From: PALSA-600 sp963842335
GTDB lineage: Bacteria; Actinomycetota; Thermoleophilia; Gaiellales; Gaiellaceae
Direction of reading: 5' to 3'
Assembly (NCBI GenBank): GCA_963842335.1
Contig: CAWJGF010000015.1
Location: 62,001-126,000, forward strand
Length of the DNA stretch: 64,000 bases
The translations under genes were made by a program, and so were the position numbers. Numbering within the stretch: position 1 is the stretch's first letter; each line of letters begins with the position of its first letter. Positions 19,027-27,206 of the stretch are shown one piece after another. The notes under the pieces were generated by a model. It did not search any database. It was not told where the DNA came from and was given only the letters and a program-made list of their open reading frames with translations.

Positions 19027-19422
19027 ATGAGCAACTACGCGATCAAGAACATCAGAGAGATCGACGACTCGGCGAAGCAGTTTGGGCTCTCTCCGCAGGT
19101 CGAGGCGCGCTTCGGGCGCAAGGCACTCGACGCGCAGAAAGCCGGCTTCAGCTACCAGAAGCTCGAGCCGGACTTTCGCCAGCCGTTCGGGCACAAGCAC
19201 GCGGATCAAGAAGAGATCTACGTCGTCATCTCGGGCGACGGCCGGATGAAGATCGGCGACGAGGTGGTCGACGTGAAGCAGTGGGATTCGATCCGCGTCT
19301 CGCCTGACACGCCGCGCGCCTTCGAGGGCGGTTCCGGGGGAATCGAGTTTCTCGCGTTCGGCGCCGGCGAGTCCGGCGACTCCGACCTGCTCGAGGACTT
19401 CTGGCCGAGCGACGACGCTTAG
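19027..19422 (+). CDS. Cupin-domain protein
   Basis: 131 residues forming one cupin barrel. The first cupin motif holds possible metal ligands H56, H58 and E62/E63 in FGHKHADQEEIYVVISGDG. The second motif is weaker (DSIRVSPDTPRAFEG), with the usual His replaced, so the metal site may be incomplete. The ATG at 19027 follows GTC and avoids overlap with the divergent aldo/keto reductase gene. The last 4 bp overlap the convergent gcvPB-ferritin frame. Substrate and role are unknown. Confidence 0.85.
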   Translation: MSNYAIKNIREIDDSAKQFGLSPQVEARFGRKALDAQKAGFSYQKLEPDFRQPFGHKHADQEEIYVVISGDGRMKIGDEVVDVKQWDSIRVSPDTPRAFEGGSGGIEFLAFGAGESGDSDLLEDFWPSDDA

Positions 19423-19739
19423 GCGTCGTCCTCGGCTTTCTCCGCCTTCTCGCCCAGCTCGACGATGTCGCCATCCTGGAAGAGCACGCCTTCGCAGGCG
19501 ACGCGCCACTTCGGTGTGGCACGAAGTAGAAACTCGAGGTCCATCGCGAAGTGCTTGAACTCTTCCTGTTGCGCGTTCTCCATGATCGCCTTCGCCTGAG
19601 CGTCCTTCTCGATCGAGATGCGCTGCTCGTACCAGCCGATCGCCTCGGCCTCCTCGACCAGCGAGGTGATCATGCGCGCGAATGTCCGCGTCGGCTGCGT
19701 GAGCTCTTCCGGTGGCTCGTGGTACTGGTTCTCGGGCAT
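19419..19739 (-). CDS. Encapsulated-ferritin-like protein (internal start within gcvPB frame)
   Basis: 106 residues if translated from the ATG at 19739, which has AAAGGAG 10 bases upstream. It matches the two-helix EncFtn pattern known from encapsulin cargo ferritins. The first helix is VEEAEAIGWYEQR, with E30 at the metal-ligand place and W36/Y37 after it. The second helix is QEEFKHFAMDLE, with E60 and H63 at the other ligand places. Two such helices dimerise to form the ferroxidase site. The C-terminus (DIVELGEKAEKAEDDA) does not look like a known encapsulin-targeting tail, and no encapsulin shell gene is in the window. Confidence 0.75.
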   Translation of the reverse strand: MPENQYHEPPEELTQPTRTFARMITSLVEEAEAIGWYEQRISIEKDAQAKAIMENAQQEEFKHFAMDLEFLLRATPKWRVACEGVLFQDGDIVELGEKAEKAEDDA

Positions 19740-21239
19740 CAGGCTCAGGCTCCTTTCTGCACTTCGAGTTGACGGTCGACTCGCCCCCTGCTCGGGTTTG
19801 TGAGCCTCGAAACCAAACCGCACGACCGGGTTCTTCGCCGCGCGGACCTCGTCGAGGCGCCGCACCGGGCGGTCGTGGGGAGCGTCGAGGAGGAGTTGCG
19901 GATCCTCGACAGCCTCGCGCGCGATCGCGAGCATGGCGTCGATGAACGCGTCGAGCGTTTCCTTCGCCTCCGACTCGGTCGGCTCGACCATCAGCGCCTC
20001 GGGGACGATCAGCGGGAAGTAGATCGTCGGCGGGTGGAAGTTGTAGTCCATCAGCCGTTTCGCGATATCGAGCGCGCTGATGCCCTGCTCGCGCTTCAGC
20101 GTTCGCGCCGACAGGACGAACTCGTGCATGCAGAGCCGATCGAACGGCACGTCGTACGCATCCTTCAACCGCGCGAGCAGATAGTTCGCGTTCAACACTG
20201 CGACCTCGCTCATCTCGCGTAGCCCAGGCCCGTACGAGCGGATGAACGCGTAGGAGCGAACGAAGACGCCGAACGGCCCCGAGAAGCCGCGCACCTTTCC
20301 GATTGATTTCGGCCGGTCGTAGTCGAGTCGGAACGTCGCGCCGTCTCGTTCCACCACCGGCGCGGGCAAGTAGGGCGCCAGCAACTCGCGCACGGCGATC
20401 GGCCCGCCGCCAGGCCCACCACCGCCGTGCGGCTGCGAAAAGGTCTTGTGCAGGTTGATGTGCACCACGTCGAACCCCATGTCGCCCGGACGTGAGATCC
20501 CACAGACGGCGTTCAGGTTCGCCCCGTCGTAGTACATGAGCGCGCCGGCGCTCCGGAAGATGTCGCGGATCTCTTCGATGTTCTCGTCGAAGAGACCGAG
20601 CGTCGAAGGGTTCGTGAGCATGAGACCCGCAGTGTGCTCGTCGACCTTGGCACGCAAGTCGTCGACATCGATATTGCCGCGCGGATCCGTCTTCACGGCC
20701 GTCAGTTCATACCCGGCCATCGTCACGCTCGCCGGGTTCGTGCCGTGCGCGGTGTCAGGGATCACGATCTTGCGACGCTGCTCGTCCTCGCCGCGATCGG
20801 CGAAGTACGCACGGAAGAGCATCAGCCCCGTGAGCTCGCCCTGGCTGCCGGCCGCCGGCTGCAGCGAGACCGCATCGAGCCCAGTCACCTCGCGCAGGAT
20901 CTCCTGCAACTCCCATTCGAGCTCGAGCGCGCCTTGTGCCGCGTCGTCTTCAGCAAGTGGGTGAAGCTTTGCGAAGCCCGGCAAGCCGACAAGCCGCTCG
21001 TTGATGCGCGGGTTGTACTTCATCGTGCAGCTGCCGAGCGGGTAGAAGCCGGTGTCGATCCCGAAGTTGCGAGTCGAGAGCTCGGTGAAGTGACGAAGCA
21101 CTTCCGGCTCGGCGAGCTCCGGCAGGCGCGGCGGGTGTGCGCGCGCGAGCTCGGCGGGGATCTCGGGCACGGGCAGGTCGGGTTGCGGCACGCCGATACC
21201 GCGTCTGCCCGCCTGCGATTTCTCATAGATCAGCTTCAT
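19419..21239 (-). CDS. gcvPB: Glycine dehydrogenase subunit 2 fused in frame to EncFtn-like ferritin
   Basis: 606 residues. Residues 1 to about 480 are the PLP-binding P-protein subunit 2 of the glycine cleavage system, which decarboxylates glycine together with GcvPA. The PLP lysine is K265 in NLHKTFSQPHGGGGPGGGP. Homologous sequence ends near LDEVRAAKNPVVRFGF. About 20 low-complexity residues (GASRPSTRSAERSLSL) then lead, with no stop, into a complete 106-residue encapsulated-ferritin-like domain starting at Met501. That Met has its own ribosome-binding site, so the frame may yield a fusion, a separate ferritin, or both. The start overlaps the gcvPA stop by 4 bp. A lost stop codon or a base error is possible. 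Confidence 0.88.
   Translation of the reverse strand: MKLIYEKSQAGRRGIGVPQPDLPVPEIPAELARAHPPRLPELAEPEVLRHFTELSTRNFGIDTGFYPLGSCTMKYNPRINERLVGLPGFAKLHPLAEDDAAQGALELEWELQEILREVTGLDAVSLQPAAGSQGELTGLMLFRAYFADRGEDEQRRKIVIPDTAHGTNPASVTMAGYELTAVKTDPRGNIDVDDLRAKVDEHTAGLMLTNPSTLGLFDENIEEIRDIFRSAGALMYYDGANLNAVCGISRPGDMGFDVVHINLHKTFSQPHGGGGPGGGPIAVRELLAPYLPAPVVERDGATFRLDYDRPKSIGKVRGFSGPFGVFVRSYAFIRSYGPGLREMSEVAVLNANYLLARLKDAYDVPFDRLCMHEFVLSARTLKREQGISALDIAKRLMDYNFHPPTIYFPLIVPEALMVEPTESEAKETLDAFIDAMLAIAREAVEDPQLLLDAPHDRPVRRLDEVRAAKNPVVRFGFEAHKPEQGASRPSTRSAERSLSLMPENQYHEPPEELTQPTRTFARMITSLVEEAEAIGWYEQRISIEKDAQAKAIMENAQQEEFKHFAMDLEFLLRATPKWRVACEGVLFQDGDIVELGEKAEKAEDDA
19750..19756 (-). promoter_or_regulatory. 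Ribosome-binding site for the ferritin start
   Basis: AAAGGAG on the minus strand, 10 bases before the ATG at 19739 and inside the open frame from gcvPB. Its presence argues that the ferritin was, and may still be, translated as a separate protein. Confidence 0.6.
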
Positions 21240-22561
21240 GCCGCCAACGCCTTCACGAGCCGGTCGATCTCGTCGACCGTTCGCTGTTCGGTGACCGCGA
21301 CGAGCAGCACGTCGTCGAGCCCGGGATAGTCGCGCCCGAGCGGGTAGCCGGCGTAGATCCCGTGGGTGCGAGCTTCGGCCAGTGCCTCACGCGCGTTCCG
21401 GCCGGTGCGAACCGCGAACTCCTTGAACGTCGCCCGTTCACCGAACGCGAGCTCGAGACCGGCCGCCTGGAGCTCGGACTTCGCGTAGCCGGCAAGCGCC
21501 ATGCAGGCCTCGCCCAGCTCGCGCAGCCCCTGCGGGCCGAGCAGGCTCAGGTGGACGAGCCCAGCAAGTGCGAGCAGGGTCTGGTTCGTCGTGATGTTCG
21601 AGGTCGCCTTCTCTCGGCGGATGTGCTGCTCGCGCGTCTGGAGCGTCAGCACGTACCCCCGCTCACCCGAGCGGTCGACGGTCTCACCGACGATGCGGCC
21701 CGGCAGGCGCCGGATGTAGTCCGAGCGCGCGGCGAGGAAGCCGTAGTGCGGCCCGCCGTAGCTCATCGAGTTGCCGGCCGACTGTCCCTCGCCGATCGCC
21801 ATCGCGCAGCCGTAGGCGCCGGGCGCCTCGAGTACGCCGAGGGAGATCAGATCGACGTGCGCGATCGACATGGCGCCGTTCTCGTTCGCGGCGGCGGCGA
21901 GCTCAGGGGCGGCCTCGAGGCAGCCGAAGAAGTTCGGCTGCTGGAAGATCACCGCTGCCGCATCCTGCGCCGCCTCCCGTACACGCTCCGGGTCGGTAGC
22001 GCCGCCTTCGTGCGGCACCTCGACGATCTCGAGCCCGAAGCCGGGCGCATAGGTCTTCACGACCTGGCGGACCTGCGGGTTGGTCGCCTCGGTCACGACG
22101 ATCTTCGACCGCTCCGTTGCGTGCTTCGCGACGAACAACGCGTCGGCGGCGACCGTCGTCCCGTCGTAGCCCGAGGCATTCGAGACATCCATCCCGGTGA
22201 GCTCGCAGATCGCGGTCTGGTACTCGAAGACCGCCTGCAGCACGCCTTGGCTCATCTCCGGTTGGTACGGCGTGTACGCGGTCAACAGCTCACCGCGCTG
22301 CAGCACGGCGTCGACCACCGCGGGCACGTAGTGGTCGTAGATGCCCGCACCGAGGAAGCACACCTCGTCGACGACATTCTTCGCCGCGAGCTCCTCCATG
22401 TGCCGTTGGAGCTCGGACTCGGTGAGCGCCGGCGCGATCTCGAGCTCGCGTGCGAATCGCACCGTTGTCGGAATGTCGCGGAAGAGCTCTTCGATTGAGG
22501 TGACGCCGATCGCGGCGAGCATCTCCTCGCGATCGGCAGGGGTGAGCGAGAGGTAGCTCAC
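21236..22561 (-). CDS. gcvPA: Glycine dehydrogenase (decarboxylating) subunit 1
   Basis: P-protein subunit 1 of the glycine cleavage system, 441 residues, the partner of GcvPB in a split P-protein. Typical features include the N-terminus LSLTPADREEMLAAIGV, the FLGAGIYDHYVPAVV segment and NASGYDGTTVAADAL. It lacks the PLP lysine, as expected for this subunit. The ATG at 22561 overlaps the gcvH stop by 4 bp and its own stop overlaps the gcvPB start by 4 bp, so gcvH, gcvPA and gcvPB are translationally coupled. Confidence 0.96.
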   Translation of the reverse strand: MSYLSLTPADREEMLAAIGVTSIEELFRDIPTTVRFARELEIAPALTESELQRHMEELAAKNVVDEVCFLGAGIYDHYVPAVVDAVLQRGELLTAYTPYQPEMSQGVLQAVFEYQTAICELTGMDVSNASGYDGTTVAADALFVAKHATERSKIVVTEATNPQVRQVVKTYAPGFGLEIVEVPHEGGATDPERVREAAQDAAAVIFQQPNFFGCLEAAPELAAAANENGAMSIAHVDLISLGVLEAPGAYGCAMAIGEGQSAGNSMSYGGPHYGFLAARSDYIRRLPGRIVGETVDRSGERGYVLTLQTREQHIRREKATSNITTNQTLLALAGLVHLSLLGPQGLRELGEACMALAGYAKSELQAAGLELAFGERATFKEFAVRTGRNAREALAEARTHGIYAGYPLGRDYPGLDDVLLVAVTEQRTVDEIDRLVKALAA

Positions 22562-22953
22562 TGGGTCTCGAGCACCTTCTTGTATCCGGGTACATCAAGC
22601 AGCTGGTCGAGCTCCTCGGTGTTCGACATCCGGATGCGAATCAGCCAGCCGTTGCCGTACGGATCATCGTTCACCGTCTCCGGCGCGTCGATCACTTTCT
22701 GGTTCACCTCGAGCACCTCACCGGAGAGCGGCGAGATCAGGTCGGAGACGGCTTTCACCGACTCGACCTCGCCGTACGAGGAGTCCTTCGCAACGTTCGA
22801 TCCCACGTCGGGCGGCTCGTAGTGCACGAGCTCGCCGAGCGCGTCCTGCGCGAACCAGGTGATGCCGAGCACCGCCTCGTCACCGTCGATTCGAGCCCAG
22901 TCGTGCTCGGGGTGGTACTGAAGTTCCTCGGGATACGACTCGCTCGCGGCCAA
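22558..22953 (-). CDS. gcvH: Glycine cleavage system H protein
   Basis: Lipoyl-carrying shuttle protein of the glycine cleavage system, 131 residues. The lipoylated lysine is K67 in GEVESVKAVSDL. The hammerhead fold motifs are standard (LGITWFAQDALGELVHYEPP, then NDDPYGNGWLIRI). It starts 1 bp after the gcvT stop and overlaps gcvPA by 4 bp. It carries the aminomethyl group from the P-protein (GcvPA/PB) to GcvT. Confidence 0.97.
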   Translation of the reverse strand: MAASESYPEELQYHPEHDWARIDGDEAVLGITWFAQDALGELVHYEPPDVGSNVAKDSSYGEVESVKAVSDLISPLSGEVLEVNQKVIDAPETVNDDPYGNGWLIRIRMSNTEELDQLLDVPGYKKVLETQ

Positions 22954-22954
22954 C

Positions 22955-24004
22955 TCATGGCTCCTTCGAATAGAGGGGCTTCTTCTTCACTTCCGCGCGG
23001 CGCGGCTTGCCGCGCACGTCGATCACGAGCTCGGATCCACGGGTCGCGGCAGCTGCCGGTACATAGCCGAGGCCGATGCCGACATCGAGCATGGGCGAAT
23101 GTGAGCCGGAAGTGACCTCGCCGCCGCCTTCGATTGGCATGCCCTGGCGCGGAATCGCCTTCTCGGTCATCACGAAGGGCACGAGCTTCTGCGCCGGGCC
23201 GCGCTCCTTCACCTCGCGCAACCGCTCGACGCCGTTGAACTCGGTCTCGAGCGCGCACGCCCAACCGAGGCCCGACGAGATCGCGTCCCACTGCGGCCCG
23301 ATGTCGTTTCCGTGCAGCGGGTAGCAGACCTCCAGCCGCAGGGTGTCCCGCGCGCCCAGGCCGCACGGCGTAACGCCGCGCGCAAGGATCGCGTCCCAGA
23401 GCCGCACAGCGTCTTCGTCCATCGCGGCAAGCTCTACACCCTCCTCGCCGGTGTACCCGGTCCGGTTGATCATCACCTCGACGCCGTCGATCTCACCCAT
23501 CGCCCAGGTGAATGCCTTGCCGGGCGAGAGGCCGAGCTTCGCGAGCGCGTTCGGGCCTTGCACGGCGAGCAGCGCATAGTCGCTCGACACGTCGCGCACG
23601 TCCGAGCCACGCAGCTCGCGCTCCGCCAGCCAGCGATGGACAGCCTCCACGTTGGCCGCGTTCGCGACGATCAGGTAGCGGTGGTGGTCGAGCCGGTAGA
23701 CGATCAGATCGTCGATGATCCCGCCCGACTCGTTCGTCAAGAGCGTGTACTGCGCGTCACCCGGCTGGATCCTGTCGACGTCGTTCGAGAGGACGGATTG
23801 CAGCAGGTCGCGTGCCGTCGGGCCTTCGACCTCGATCTCGCCCATGTGCGAGACATCGAAGACGCCTGCGTCCAGCCGGACGGCTTTGTGCTCGCCGATC
23901 ACCCCCTCGTACTGCACCGGCATCTCCCAGCCTGCGAACGGGACCATCCTTGCGCCGAGCTCGACGTGGCGGTCGTGAAGCGGGGTCCGGCGGAGGGTCT
24001 GCAC
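22955..24004 (-). CDS. gcvT: Aminomethyltransferase (glycine cleavage T protein)
   Basis: Transfers the one-carbon unit from the H-protein-bound aminomethyl group to tetrahydrofolate, releasing ammonia. It is 349 residues long, with a normal N-terminus (LRRTPLHDRHVELGARMVPF), the MPVQYEGVIGEHKAVR segment, the folate-binding Asp in VFDVSHMGEIEV and the C-terminal barrel GYVPAAAATRGSEL. The GTG at 24004 is preferred because homology begins there; the frame extends further upstream without support. It is the first gene of gcvTHPAPB and lies 276 bp downstream of ftsZ. No glycine riboswitch is visible in that gap. Confidence 0.96.
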   Translation of the reverse strand: MQTLRRTPLHDRHVELGARMVPFAGWEMPVQYEGVIGEHKAVRLDAGVFDVSHMGEIEVEGPTARDLLQSVLSNDVDRIQPGDAQYTLLTNESGGIIDDLIVYRLDHHRYLIVANAANVEAVHRWLAERELRGSDVRDVSSDYALLAVQGPNALAKLGLSPGKAFTWAMGEIDGVEVMINRTGYTGEEGVELAAMDEDAVRLWDAILARGVTPCGLGARDTLRLEVCYPLHGNDIGPQWDAISSGLGWACALETEFNGVERLREVKERGPAQKLVPFVMTEKAIPRQGMPIEGGGEVTSGSHSPMLDVGIGLGYVPAAAATRGSELVIDVRGKPRRAEVKKKPLYSKEP

Positions 24005-24280
24005 CGAACGCGATGCTAACCGCCCGCCGCGGGCGCGGCTGCCCGACCGAATCGCGCCTCGCCACCGCTCAACCCGCGGCAGGCGAACTTTGTGACGCCC
24101 TTGCAGACATGTCCGATCTGTTGCGAGCACTCCACAGCCCACTGGCCGGAGCCGACACCCCTCGCGCGCGAAAACGGCGCTACCCCGGCGGATCGGCCTG
24201 TGGATGGTCTGCGATCGCGTCTGACACCGACCGTGGCCCGCGCGGACGGGTCGCGAGCAACGATCGTGACAAGGGGTTAG

Positions 24281-25354
24281 TTACTCGTCGCGCAGGAAGG
24301 ACGGCACGTCGAGCGAGGTGCCGGGATCGAACTCCGGGCCGCGGCCGCCGAGGGGCGAGCCCTCACCGGTGGTCGCTCCTGCCCGCGCCCCGCGGCGCCG
24401 GCGGCGTTCGGTGCCGAATCCGGTGGCGATCACGGTCACCCGCACCTCGTCCCTCAGGTTCTCGTCGATCACGGCGCCGAAGATGACATTCGCGTTCTGA
24501 TCGGCGGCGCCCGTCACGACCTCGGCGGCCTCGTTGACCTCGAAAAGACCGAGATCGGCCGGGCCACTGATGTTCAGGAGAATCCCGGTCGCGCCTTCGA
24601 TCGACGACTCGAGCAGGGGTGAGCTCACCGCATGCCGCGCGGCCTCGCCGGCACGGTTCTCGCCCTCGCCACTGCCGATGCCCATCAGCGCCGAGCCGGC
24701 GTCACGCATGATCGTGCGCACGTCGGCGAAGTCGAGGTTGACGATCCCGGGCACTGTGATCAGGTCAGTGATGCCCTGGACGCCCTGGCGAAGGATGTCG
24801 TCGGCCATCTTGAACGCGTCGGAAAGCGGCGTCTTCTTCTCGACGACCTGCAGCAACCGGTCGTTCTCGATCACGATCAGCGTGTCGACCTTGTCGGCCA
24901 GCTCGGAGATGCCCTGCTCCGCCTGCTGCGATCGCCGCCTGCCCTCGAACGAGAACGGCCGCGTGACCACACCCACGGTCAGCGCCTCGAGCTCGCGTGC
25001 GATCTCCGCCAGGATCGGCGCGCCACCGGTCCCGGTGCCGCCGCCCTCGCCGGCGGTGACGAAGACCATGTCGGCGCCCTTCAGCGCCTCCTTCAATTCG
25101 TCGCGCGACTCGGTCGCGGCTTCCTTCCCGACTTCGGGGTTCGCGCCGGCGCCGAGCCCGCGCGTCGCCTTCGCGCCGATATGGATCTTCACGTCGGCCT
25201 CGCACATGAGGAGGGCCTGTGCGTCGGTGTTCACGGCCACGAACTCGACGCCCGTCAGGCCGGCATCGACCATTCGGTTGACGGCATTCGTCCCGCCGCC
25301 GCCGACGCCGACGACTTTGATCACGGCCAGGTAGTTGCCGGAACGATCTCTCAT
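24281..25354 (-). CDS. ftsZ: Cell division protein FtsZ
   Basis: Tubulin-like GTPase that forms the Z-ring at mid-cell. It is 357 residues long. The N-terminal glycine loop is VVGVGGGGTNAVNRM, the tubulin signature GGGTGTG is at residues 104-110 and the T7 loop is DFADVRTIM. The C-terminal linker is short and basic (TERRRRRGARAG) and ends in the conserved peptide DVPSFLRDE, which would bind SepF or other anchors because no ftsA is present. The ATG at 25354 is used. A TTGACA-type promoter lies in the gap to ftsQ. Confidence 0.98.
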   Translation of the reverse strand: MRDRSGNYLAVIKVVGVGGGGTNAVNRMVDAGLTGVEFVAVNTDAQALLMCEADVKIHIGAKATRGLGAGANPEVGKEAATESRDELKEALKGADMVFVTAGEGGGTGTGGAPILAEIARELEALTVGVVTRPFSFEGRRRSQQAEQGISELADKVDTLIVIENDRLLQVVEKKTPLSDAFKMADDILRQGVQGITDLITVPGIVNLDFADVRTIMRDAGSALMGIGSGEGENRAGEAARHAVSSPLLESSIEGATGILLNISGPADLGLFEVNEAAEVVTGAADQNANVIFGAVIDENLRDEVRVTVIATGFGTERRRRRGARAGATTGEGSPLGGRGPEFDPGTSLDVPSFLRDE

Positions 25355-25419
25355 TGGGTGTGGCCCGACCTCAAGCTGGACTGCAGGGTTGGGGTGGCCG
25401 GGCGCCTCCTTCCTTCGGG

Positions 25420-25448
25420 AGCGTACGGGGGGTTTCCTGTCTTGTCAA
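25420..25448 (-). promoter_or_regulatory. Candidate ftsZ promoter
   Basis: On the minus strand a perfect TTGACA (25448-25443) is separated by 17 bases from TACGCT (25425-25420), about 65 bases before the ftsZ ATG. The -10 match is weak. A private promoter for ftsZ inside the dcw cluster is common in other bacteria. Confidence 0.45.
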
Positions 25449-25487
25449 CGGAGAAAGCTTGAGTCTCGACTATCCTAACCATAAACC

Positions 25488-26291
25488 TCAACCTCCGACT
25501 TGAGACTTGCTGGACAGGACAGGACGCTCGGGGACGCTGACGTCGAGGTACCCCGTGCCGTCGGCCGCCGCTCCCGTCGCGCGCAGGATCCGGCGTGCGA
25601 TTGCCAGTTTCAACCGCAGGTCACCGACGTCGCCGAGCCGCACCTCGAGACCTCCGTTCAGATCGAGCGTCAGCTCGCCGGTGCCGAGCCGGACGTCCTT
25701 CACTCCACCCGGGAGCTCAGCCCCTCTGAGCGACGCGAGCACGACTGGCGCCGCGATCGTGATGCCCGGCAGCGCGTCACCGGGCTGCAGCGTCACGTCC
25801 TTCTTCAGCCAGAGCCGCGGCAGGTTCGAGCGGTGCGGATGGGCGAGTGGCCGCAACACCCGCCCACTCGCCGCAACGAGGAACGCATCGGGGCCGCGCC
25901 GCACGACGAGCACGGGCCGCTCGGGCCGGACCACGACGCGCAGGGTGTGCGGGAACGCACGGTCGTAGCGAAAGGAATGAACGTCGGCGAGCGGCGCCAG
26001 GCGACGCTCGAGGTCGGTGCCGTCGATCCGCAGCAGGCTCTTGCCGAGATCGGACGCCAGTGCCGAGCGCACCGCCGCACGAATCGCAGGCGTCCCGCCA
26101 CGGATCTCCACCGTCTGGACCGAGAAGACGGACGTCTCACGTGCGACCGCATAGACGCCGGCCGCGAAGGCAAAGAGCGCGAGGCCGATCAGGATCGACC
26201 GGCCGGAGGGCGCGAGACGCGAGAGCTCGGGCGCAGCGCGGCGCGCCGGCAGTACGGCGGCGCGAGCGCTCGACCTCTTCCGACCGGCCAT
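25488..26291 (-). CDS. ftsQ: Cell division protein FtsQ/DivIB
   Basis: Bitopic divisome protein, 267 residues. A basic cytosolic N-terminus (MAGRKRSSARAAV) precedes one membrane helix (GRSILIGLALFAFAAGVYAV), a POTRA domain (SVQTVEIRGGTPAIRAAVRS, then GKSLLRIDGTDLERRL) and the FtsQ domain (PHTLRVVVRPERPVLVVRRG). It links FtsW/FtsI with other division proteins outside the membrane. The ATG at 26291 is chosen because the frame upstream is the shadow of murB. It sits between murB and ftsZ as in other actinobacteria. Confidence 0.92.
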   Translation of the reverse strand: MAGRKRSSARAAVLPARRAAPELSRLAPSGRSILIGLALFAFAAGVYAVARETSVFSVQTVEIRGGTPAIRAAVRSALASDLGKSLLRIDGTDLERRLAPLADVHSFRYDRAFPHTLRVVVRPERPVLVVRRGPDAFLVAASGRVLRPLAHPHRSNLPRLWLKKDVTLQPGDALPGITIAAPVVLASLRGAELPGGVKDVRLGTGELTLDLNGGLEVRLGDVGDLRLKLAIARRILRATGAAADGTGYLDVSVPERPVLSSKSQVGG

Positions 26292-26323
26292 TCCGCCCCA
26301 GTTCGCCGTGACCCGCCCTTCCC

Positions 26324-27196
26324 CTACAGCGCTGGCAGCCCCAGCGCGCCGAGGAACTGAACCTCGTGCTCGAGCCGGACTCCGAACCGGTCGAGTACGC
26401 GGCGCCGAGCCTCGGCCATGAGCGCGATGCAGTCGGCCGTCGTCGCGCCGCCCGGATTCTCGATGAAGTTCGCGTGGCGCGGTGAGATCTGAGCCCCGCC
26501 GAACGTCAGGCCCTTCAACCCACACTCCTCGATCAGTTGCCCTGCGCCTGCTCCCTCGGACGGGTTCTTGAAAACGCTGCCGAAGGTGCGCTTATTGGTG
26601 GGCTGCGTCGCCTTGCGCTGCGCGAGGAGCTCGGCCGCGTACGCCTTCACCTCGTCCGGCGGGCGCGGCTCGAGCTCGAAGCGAACCTCCGCGACGACCT
26701 GCCCGGGCAAGAGGCCAGAGTGACGGTATGAGAGAGCGAGCTCTTCGACGGGCAGCGTGTGTGCGCCTGCCGCGTCGACGACGACGGCCTCGACCATGAC
26801 TTCCCGCCACTCGCGACCGTACGCGCCCGCGTTCATGCGCACTCCCCCGCCCGCCGTGCCGGGAATCGCCGCAGCGAACTCGAAGCCGCCGAGGCCCGCC
26901 GCGCGTGCCCGGTGGAGTGCGACGGCGTTCGACGCCCCGCCTCCGGCGATGAGTGTCCGGCCCTCGACGCGCACCGCCGCGAGCTCGCCGGCGAGCTTGA
27001 GCACGAGCGCGTCGACACCGTCGTCGGCAGCGAGAAGGTTCGAGCCGAGGCCGATCGTCTCGACGAGCACGTCGTTCTCGGCTGCCCAGCGAAGCGTCTC
27101 GACGAGCTCCTCGAGCGACTCAGGCCGCGCGAAGAACCGCGCCGGTCCGCCAGTGCCGATCGTCGTGAAGCGCGCGAGCGCGACGTGCTCCTCCAT
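26324..27196 (-). CDS. murB: UDP-N-acetylenolpyruvoylglucosamine reductase
   Basis: FAD enzyme that reduces UDP-GlcNAc-enolpyruvate to UDP-MurNAc in the cytosol. It is about 290 residues, with FTTIGTGGPARFF (FAD pyrophosphate loop), GGGASNAVALHRARAAGLGGFEF, the active-site Ser region FGSVFKNP and SPRHANFIEN. This is the short type II-like form. The ATG at 27196 avoids overlapping murC; an upstream ATG at 27241 would overlap it by 35 bp. Neither has a strong ribosome-binding site, so the start is not certain. Confidence 0.94.
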   Translation of the reverse strand: MEEHVALARFTTIGTGGPARFFARPESLEELVETLRWAAENDVLVETIGLGSNLLAADDGVDALVLKLAGELAAVRVEGRTLIAGGGASNAVALHRARAAGLGGFEFAAAIPGTAGGGVRMNAGAYGREWREVMVEAVVVDAAGAHTLPVEELALSYRHSGLLPGQVVAEVRFELEPRPPDEVKAYAAELLAQRKATQPTNKRTFGSVFKNPSEGAGAGQLIEECGLKGLTFGGAQISPRHANFIENPGGATTADCIALMAEARRRVLDRFGVRLEHEVQFLGALGLPAL

Positions 27197-27206
27197 CGAA
27201 GGAACG

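Noticed and set aside
24005..24280. Glycine riboswitch upstream of gcvT
   Set aside because: I looked for the conserved aptamer core on the minus strand and did not see it.
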